This document shows positions 58,071 to 64,000 of a DNA stretch of 64,000 nt, in pieces. Each line of letters starts with the position of its first letter. Within the stretch, counting starts at the first letter, position 1. The stretch is taken from assembly GCA_947034885.2 (NCBI GenBank), contig OX344751.2, forward strand, positions 10,726,001 through 10,790,000, written 5' to 3'. Made by a program: the position numbers and the translations under genes. The notes below the pieces were generated by a model. It had not been told where the DNA came from. It did not search any database and was given only the letters and a program-made list of their open reading frames with translations. The DNA is from Thuidium tamariscinum (lineage: Eukaryota > Streptophyta > Bryopsida > Hypnales > Thuidiaceae).

Positions 58071-60177
58071 ATTTTTTTTCCAGCAATGTCGATGTGTCAT
58101 TGAAGTCAATATGTCTATTTCGTCCTTCGAAAGAGCGGACTGAAATCTCATGGATGGTATGATATTATGAGATGCAAATGGATTGTGGTGATGTTACAAG
58201 AATATTTGCTTTCACAAGGGGGAGAAAAGAAGATATTGGAAAGGGAATTATTATGGGTTTGGCAGGCTCTAAGTATTCAAAGAAAGTAATTCCTGCAGCT
58301 TGCAAAGCATCAAAATGGCTTTGTACACATCAACTGGATCCTTAAATATTTGTCATTTCCCACCAGGATGAACTGAGCAAATAAATCCAAAAACTGTCAA
58401 AGAAGTGAGTGGTCGATGCATATTGTGGCCAAATATGCTATTACAAAGCCTTTAGCACGTTGAACGTGCCGAGCGGAAATGAAATTCCAATGGACATGTT
58501 TGTCGTCTTTGAGTACGCTAGTAGTTGAGCACAGGCCTAACAATGGCAGAGTTTCATGGCCATTACGACATTGTTAGTGCATTAGCGTTATATGCTAGGA
58601 GCCTTACTATTTGATATGTGTGTTGGTGCATAGTAAACCTTCAGTTTTACTATGTGCACTTATAGTATTTGTCATGGAAATAAGTGTACCAAATAAATAC
58701 ATATTGGAGATGAAGAAATATACGTACTATACATTTAATAAATAAATTGCATATTTTTTATTTTTATATTTCATATATTTTTCCCACAAAAGACATATAC
58801 ATGTTTTGCTATTGGAATTGTTACTTTTGACTACAGGTGGTCGGTTGAATAATGCGGAGGAATTTGTTTGAATGATCGTTACATTGTACCATGTGTCATC
58901 CAAAATAAAATGTTAAAAATGGGGAATTAAACCTGAGATTCTTTTTCATAACAAAGCCACATGTCATTTTATAATTTTGTCAGAAAATTTCCTCATAAGT
59001 CACGCACCTCTCTGCTGGAAAGACATTACCTGAGATTTTAAGCATGTACAATAAGGTAAGTCCTAGAGACATGAATTTCAGTACATTTTATTGAAAACAC
59101 ATGACCTTTGATTATGCGTTTTTTAATATCAAATTGAAAGCACCCCTCTTCCTTGTGGTGGTTGTAAACTAACCATTGCTAGTCAAAATATTCAAATTTT
59201 TAAAATTAAAAAAAAGTACTAAAAGTATTTTAGATTATTTTAAAATATCAAATATTATTATTTGATATGACAATCTCTTGATTACATTAGATTGCTTACT
59301 CGGAAACGTTCTAAGAATTCCCATAGAGTTTCTATAATCCGAGATCTCACTATCTTCTAAAGGTGTCAAAAAAACATCTAATGTATTACACTTCCCTAGT
59401 TTTCTACTTAGAGAATTTTTTGTGATTTTTCTTCCTCAGGTACTTTCTTCTTAAAAGAGTATACATTAGACATTAAATTTTTTTTTTTAAATTACAAAGT
59501 ACTCTTGAAAAAATTGCAAGTACTTGGGAAAATGCTATATAAATTGCATTGTTTTTTTTGCAATTAACCACCGTATGTAAACAAACTTTGCAGTGATAGC
59601 AACATTCTAATTGCCCTTACTTTGGAACAAATGCCTTGTTCAACAATGCTAGCACATGAGTACTAAGGTATAAACCTATGAGCCTTGAATCTAGATTTAG
59701 GTATATACCTATGACCATTGAAGGTATCTACAATATATTTATTTATAACATGATATACTATAACACAAGAAGAATCTATAACATAAGTACCTACAACATA
59801 GACACTTACAATCATAGAAGGTGTTTATAATATAAACTCATTGGCTTATAGATTATATGCTCACATACTAGCACTCCCCTTTCTTTACTTTAGATACCAT
59901 CCCAATACATTTGTGGTAAATTACAACAATGTTATTTAACAAGATTTGATTGTTGTGATTGTTGTGATTTTTTTTTTCACACAAAGATATGGTAGGGATA
60001 TGAAGAATGCATAATTTTTCATGAGCTCCTACACTATGCCAATGCTATGCCAATGCCTTGAAACAATTATCGATTGTAGAGTATGAAACAATTAATTGAT
60101 TACATCTTGTGTGTGCCTATAATATTCAAAAAAAAAAATGTGTGGTCAAATGTACATCCTACACATGAAGGGAAAAT
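58071..60177. other. Non-coding AT-rich stretch
   Basis: No gene or clear element. Near 59.68-59.85 kb the sequence has loosely repeated 'tataacataagtacctacaac'-like words resembling 21.23-21.30 kb. Confidence 0.4.
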
Positions 60178-60181
60178 TTAA

Positions 60182-61124
60182 CCCCTAAAGCCTTAAACAA
60201 CGTTTTTTGAGATTATAAATTTTTTGGGCAGCTCACTACGGATGGAGTTTTTATTTATTTTCTTTGAAATTTTGATACAATGTGTGCCCAAGGAGTAGCT
60301 TTAAGGCCCAACAATTTTCATAACTTTCGACTTCACGGTTAAAAAGTTATGGTAGGATATGTTGTTTTCTTTACTCGGCGGGCAGCCTGGGCAGCTGAAA
60401 AAACTTCTTTAAAAAAACTTTTTTTTAAAAGTGAAATTTTAAATTGGTTCTTTAGATTTATATAGACATGGGAAGCTTTGAATCAATCCATTCCGATCAA
60501 TGAGTCAAAAGTTATGAAGATTTTGAGTTTGGGTAGTTTGTAGCTAGTTACAGAATCTCTACAGTACAAAAGAAGTTTGAAATTCTTCATTCAATTCAAT
60601 TTTTCATATTTATGGAAAAAATAAAAACAGAAGGTGTAGATTGTTTATTACAACATTTTAACCATTGGGATTGAAAATTTTCAATTCCATGAATAAAAAG
60701 TTCACAATTTAGTGTTTTGGCTCATTTTTTACTTCTTTCTACTTACTTCTTTTTTCCTATATGTTGTACAATTCAAAATGGTTTGAAATTTTTTGAGAAT
60801 GTAGTCAATTTGCATTGAAGTATGAATTCAAAGAGTAACCACCATTTTGAATATTTTTTCACACAAATGTGACCTTGTGAAGTTGAATTGCCTGGATTTT
60901 CGCAGGGATAAAAAAACAATTTTTGTCAATTCAAATGCTTATATCTTGCAATCTACATGGTGGAAATCTTTGAAATTTTTTACACATGTTTACAAACCAC
61001 CTTACTACAAGATCCTACGGTTACATGAGTCAAAAATATGTTTTAAAAGAAAAATTTGCACTTGTATTAGAAATGGCAGTTTTAGAACATTTTTGGTGAA
61101 AACATAGTCAAAAACCTTTAGGGG
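60182..61124. mobile_element. TTAA-flanked element with CCCCTAAAG termini
   Basis: TTAA|CCCCTAAAGCC at the left and ACCTTTAGGGG|TTAA at the right (943 bp). Its interior carries a copy of the dispersed repeat also seen at 3.0, 25.1 and 28.2 kb (ending 'caagatcctacggtta' near 61008). No coding capacity. Same family as 49333-50169. Confidence 0.6.
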
Positions 61125-61555
61125 TTAAGCAAACCATGAAAATTTTAGTGGACCCATGACTAATGAAGACATAATGAAAGCACTAAACCAAAGACCAAAG
61201 GGGGCCCAAGTATGAATTGTGTATAGGTGAGGTACTAAAAGCTTACAACCATCCAATTTGAGCCATTCACATTTTATTGTACAATATATAGTAAAATTAG
61301 TACATTTTAGTAAGCATAATTTTCATTGCACCCTTACACAATCCCAATCTAGCATACAAAATTTTTGTTTCAAATAACCAAAATTCTATTTTTGGTGAAT
61401 TTTTTAAGTCATTTTCATGGTTTTACATAATATTTTATTTTAACCAATTAGTGATGAATTTTTTTAGAATTTGATTTCATTGGTATATAAGGAACATCTT
61501 TTTTAATACTTAATTCCAATTGTAAGATTATGGTACCCAACCTGTACAATACATA
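61125..61555. other. Non-coding stretch
   Basis: No gene. AT-rich; 'caaccatccaatttgagccattcac' near 61248-61272 is not repeated elsewhere that I can see. Confidence 0.35.
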
Positions 61556-61885
61556 ATAAGATAGGAGGTCCTTAAATGGAGTAGACATTAAAATGGAGCA
61601 CCTCTTTAAATGTAGACAATTTGTACATGTTTCTTTTTCATAGCCTTCAGCAATGTACAAGTTGTGTACATTATAGGAGGTGCTCCATTTTAGAGCCCTA
61701 TGCACTTCGACTTCATAATTTTATAATTAATTCCACAAAGCTCAGAAAAATATGAAACGACTTGGGTTAGATGTCAATTCTACTTGTCTTTCAAGTACAA
61801 TTTATTGAAAAATATTCTAGAAATTCCACCACCCTGAAATTGAGTTTCAGCCTTACATGGTCCATTATAGGACCTCTTACCTTAT
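61556..61885. mobile_element. MITE with ATAAG(A/G)TA-GAGGTCC termini
   Basis: Left ATAAGATAGGAGGTCC and right GGACCTCTTACCTTAT are imperfect inverted partners. The interior has 'cttcagcaatgtaca' and shares phrases with 21.9-22.15 kb inside the hAT element and with the MITE at 44129-44541, so these belong to one loose family. Confidence 0.55.
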
Positions 61886-62029
61886 GGCTCAATTTCAACT
61901 ACAAACAACAAATGGTTTCCAAACCCATACATTGAAGAATGTAAGGAACTGACAATCGGATTCACTTACAAAGTTAACAGGCAAATCATCTTGTATCAGG
62001 TGAAGATGGTAATGCCAAGGTCATAAGAG

Positions 62030-62155
62030 AATCTTGGCCCTTACCAATGCATTTGCAATCCAAAAAGCTATGCAACCCAGCACTTTTCAGAGCTGCGAAT
62101 AAATAGCCCACAAAACCCATCTTGATGTCACGGTCTCTGTGACTAATGAAAAGTC
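62030..62155 (-). pseudogene. TIR exon fragment of a third TNL
   Basis: Reads LFISHRDRDIKMGFVGYLFA and LHSFLDCKCIGKGQDS on the minus strand, matching the first third of the TIR exon of the other two genes, then homology stops. It lies next to module copy C in the same arrangement as in the left arm. A truncated relic. Confidence 0.85.
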
Positions 62156-62159
62156 TGCA

Positions 62160-63890
62160 AACAAGATCTGCATAATCTATAAACTTAACTCTTACAAAGT
62201 GACACAACCAATGTAGTTAAATACTGAAGCGCAAAGGGTCTTGATATCCAAAACAGATCCTTCAAAGCAACATCCAATAAACGCTTACTCTTGAATCTTG
62301 GAGGAACAAGGCGTCATAATGATTGGAGTGTTCAGTGATACGTCTCATTTTACAGTCGAACCTCAGCATCAGACTGTTGAATAGGTTTCTCAGTTCCCCA
62401 ACATTGTCACAACTTTGCAAGAGCGACGAAGTATGATATGATCTGCAAGTCAAATCACAACATGACGAAATTTATCAGGCTGGTCGAGCAGACTTGAATC
62501 CATTGAGAACAAAGCATCTTACTAACAACTCTCAAGGTCAACATCAATGACTCTTCAAGAAGGAAACAGACAATGACCGTAGTTTGACATGAAACTCCCA
62601 TGCAGGGATGACATGAGGCAAAAGTAAGCAGAAACATATGTAATAACAAGAAAGGGATACTGAGAAAATCCAAGCAGACTCAAAGAAAGCAAGGAGTGCA
62701 CTTCCATAAACAGGCAATATATAAATAACTGAAAATCGAATGACACGTAAGATCTCGTTTCCTGTTAAACCCGAACTGAACTGAAGGGATACCAGCCTCG
62801 AAACTAACTTCTCCATCATTGGGAGGTTCAATCACGGATTTGAAACACTTCTCACATGATCTAAACCATTTGTACAATGACCAACCAAGAAAGTCCCCGA
62901 ACTGAGCCCGACCAAAAGCATCACCGTACCTGGAAACAAGAGCAGTCATGAATCCGTAGATCGATTCCCCAGTAACTAGCGGCGCAAGAGTTGCCAGCTT
63001 ATGGACGCTCCACACGTCAATCTTTCTAGATCTGTGAGCCTGAATATATACACCGTAAACCGATTTCTTAATTCAAAGGAACCAGATACGAAATGGAATG
63101 CAAAGCTAGCTAAGAGAGAACGAGTTATACGCATTTCAGCAAATTTGGTCAATAGAATCATAAGCCGCACAAAGTTACACCTCCTAATCAAGCGTCCAAG
63201 CAAAATGATTCGCACAACATGGAAAGGGATGGCGAACTGACCCAGGGTTACCATAAAACGAATCTTTGTATGTGTCATTATAGTTTCTAAACAGACTCTT
63301 CCAAAATGTAATAAAGAAAACACGGTCTTGAAACGCAATTCAAAAATGATAAATTAACAAAAGATCTCGCTCGAGGCTCGCAACCTGATCATATCCGTGG
63401 ACATTAAAATGGCACAAATGTACAGTAGTACTCTGATTAGGGTTAAGAATCCGCACCTGTGCCAGCAGACACACAACGCCGACTCCAGATAGAACTGCAC
63501 AATGTTCAAACCCAATGCATCGAACAGGGAATATCCGACAGATCCAAAAATCTGTCGCATAAAAGTAAGAGCAAGCACTAATGAGCGCGACCTTCAAGTC
63601 CCAGTGAGAAACGCACGATCTCTGGAAACCGACATGCTCAAATCGACGAAAAGGTCGGCAAAATCCCTGGTGCAGTACAAATCCTCCCGCATAGAACTAA
63701 GCTCGACCCTGCATATGAAAAGAATCTCAAGCGAACAAAAACTCTCAGCGGCAAGCAAAGCACGAGGACATCGTTACACGGTGAAATGGCGAAGAACAGA
63801 ACGAGGGTGTAGCAAACGGAGTACTTCGTGCAGACAGAGGTGAGTGACGGTCTCCGGTGACCACGAATTTTCCGAGCTCCCAAGATCGGT
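62160..63890 (-). other. Unidentified conserved module, copy C
   Basis: Same orientation as copy A: 'caaaagatctcgctcgaggctcgcaacc' and 'acaacgccgactccagatagaac' near 63.36-63.50 kb, YGDAFGRAQFGDFLG near 62.89-62.94 kb, FGFNRKRD near 62.76 kb. It is more compact than copies A and B and ends near the ACCACGAATTTTCCGAG border at 63861-63878. Confidence 0.55.
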
Positions 63891-64000
63891 GTTCCCAATT
63901 TTCTCACGGCGTTTTTTCATGCTCTGTACTTGAGCTATCAATGCACATAAAAAAGATAGGAAAATAATAATAAATTTTAGGAGTTCTCAATCCATTACGG

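Noticed and set aside
1..64000. tRNA or rRNA genes, riboswitches, bacterial operon features
   Set aside because: None recognised; the window is eukaryotic nuclear DNA with introns and transposons. A covariance-model search was not possible here.

Overview
This window looks like nuclear DNA of a land plant. The evidence is TIR-NB-ARC-LRR resistance genes with short introns, a SUVH-type SRA domain, a thaumatin-like (PR5) gene relic, TTTAGGG-type repeats and many plant DNA transposons. TIR-type NLRs argue against a monocot. The repeat-heavy, AT-rich background suggests a gymnosperm or another non-flowering land plant, but the species cannot be fixed from sequence alone.

Layout. (1) 1-4.3 kb: AT-rich repeats and two MITEs. 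(2) 4.3-7.8 kb plus 30.36-31.8 kb: one minus-strand TIR-NB-ARC-LRR gene, split in its NB-ARC exon by (3) a 22,559-bp insertion at 7799-30357. The insertion ends in CAGGG(T/A)TGACG, the Ac/hAT type of terminal inverted repeat, and repeats TTCCAAC of the host exon on both sides. (4) 33.5-36.4 and 41.5-43.9 kb: inverted copies of an unidentified module. With the flanking NLR genes they form a large inverted duplication around a broken thaumatin-like gene (37.9-39.4 kb). (5) 45.4-48.5 kb: the mirror NLR, with an open frame across four exons (about 871 aa). (6) 48.5-62 kb: mostly non-coding, with several small TIR elements, a foldback, a 99-bp CACTA MITE and a decayed unknown gene. (7) 62.0-63.9 kb: a third copy of the TIR-exon/module block.

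The most notable object is the giant hAT-type element. In order it carries an SRA (5-methylcytosine reader) gene fragment (+), a hAT transposase with a long acidic tail (-), a protein with an N-terminal CKKYVKM domain, coiled coils and a RING-H2 finger (-), a protein-kinase-like gene (+), and a second CKKYVKM-domain protein with a low-complexity tail (-). Five GC-rich arrays of a CGGACGG-type motif lie in the element, one upstream of each of the five genes, and the outer two are also the element's ends. In four of the five a TATAAG box sits in or beside the array, 160-260 nt before the start codon. This common promoter design suggests that the genes form one co-regulated transposon programme and are not random captures. 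Three of the five genes are each broken by a single in-frame stop in an otherwise open frame. The kinase-like and low-complexity genes are intact.

Inferred history: an NLR plus module block was duplicated in inverted orientation around the thaumatin-like gene; the hAT element later entered the left NLR, and a MITE entered the right arm.
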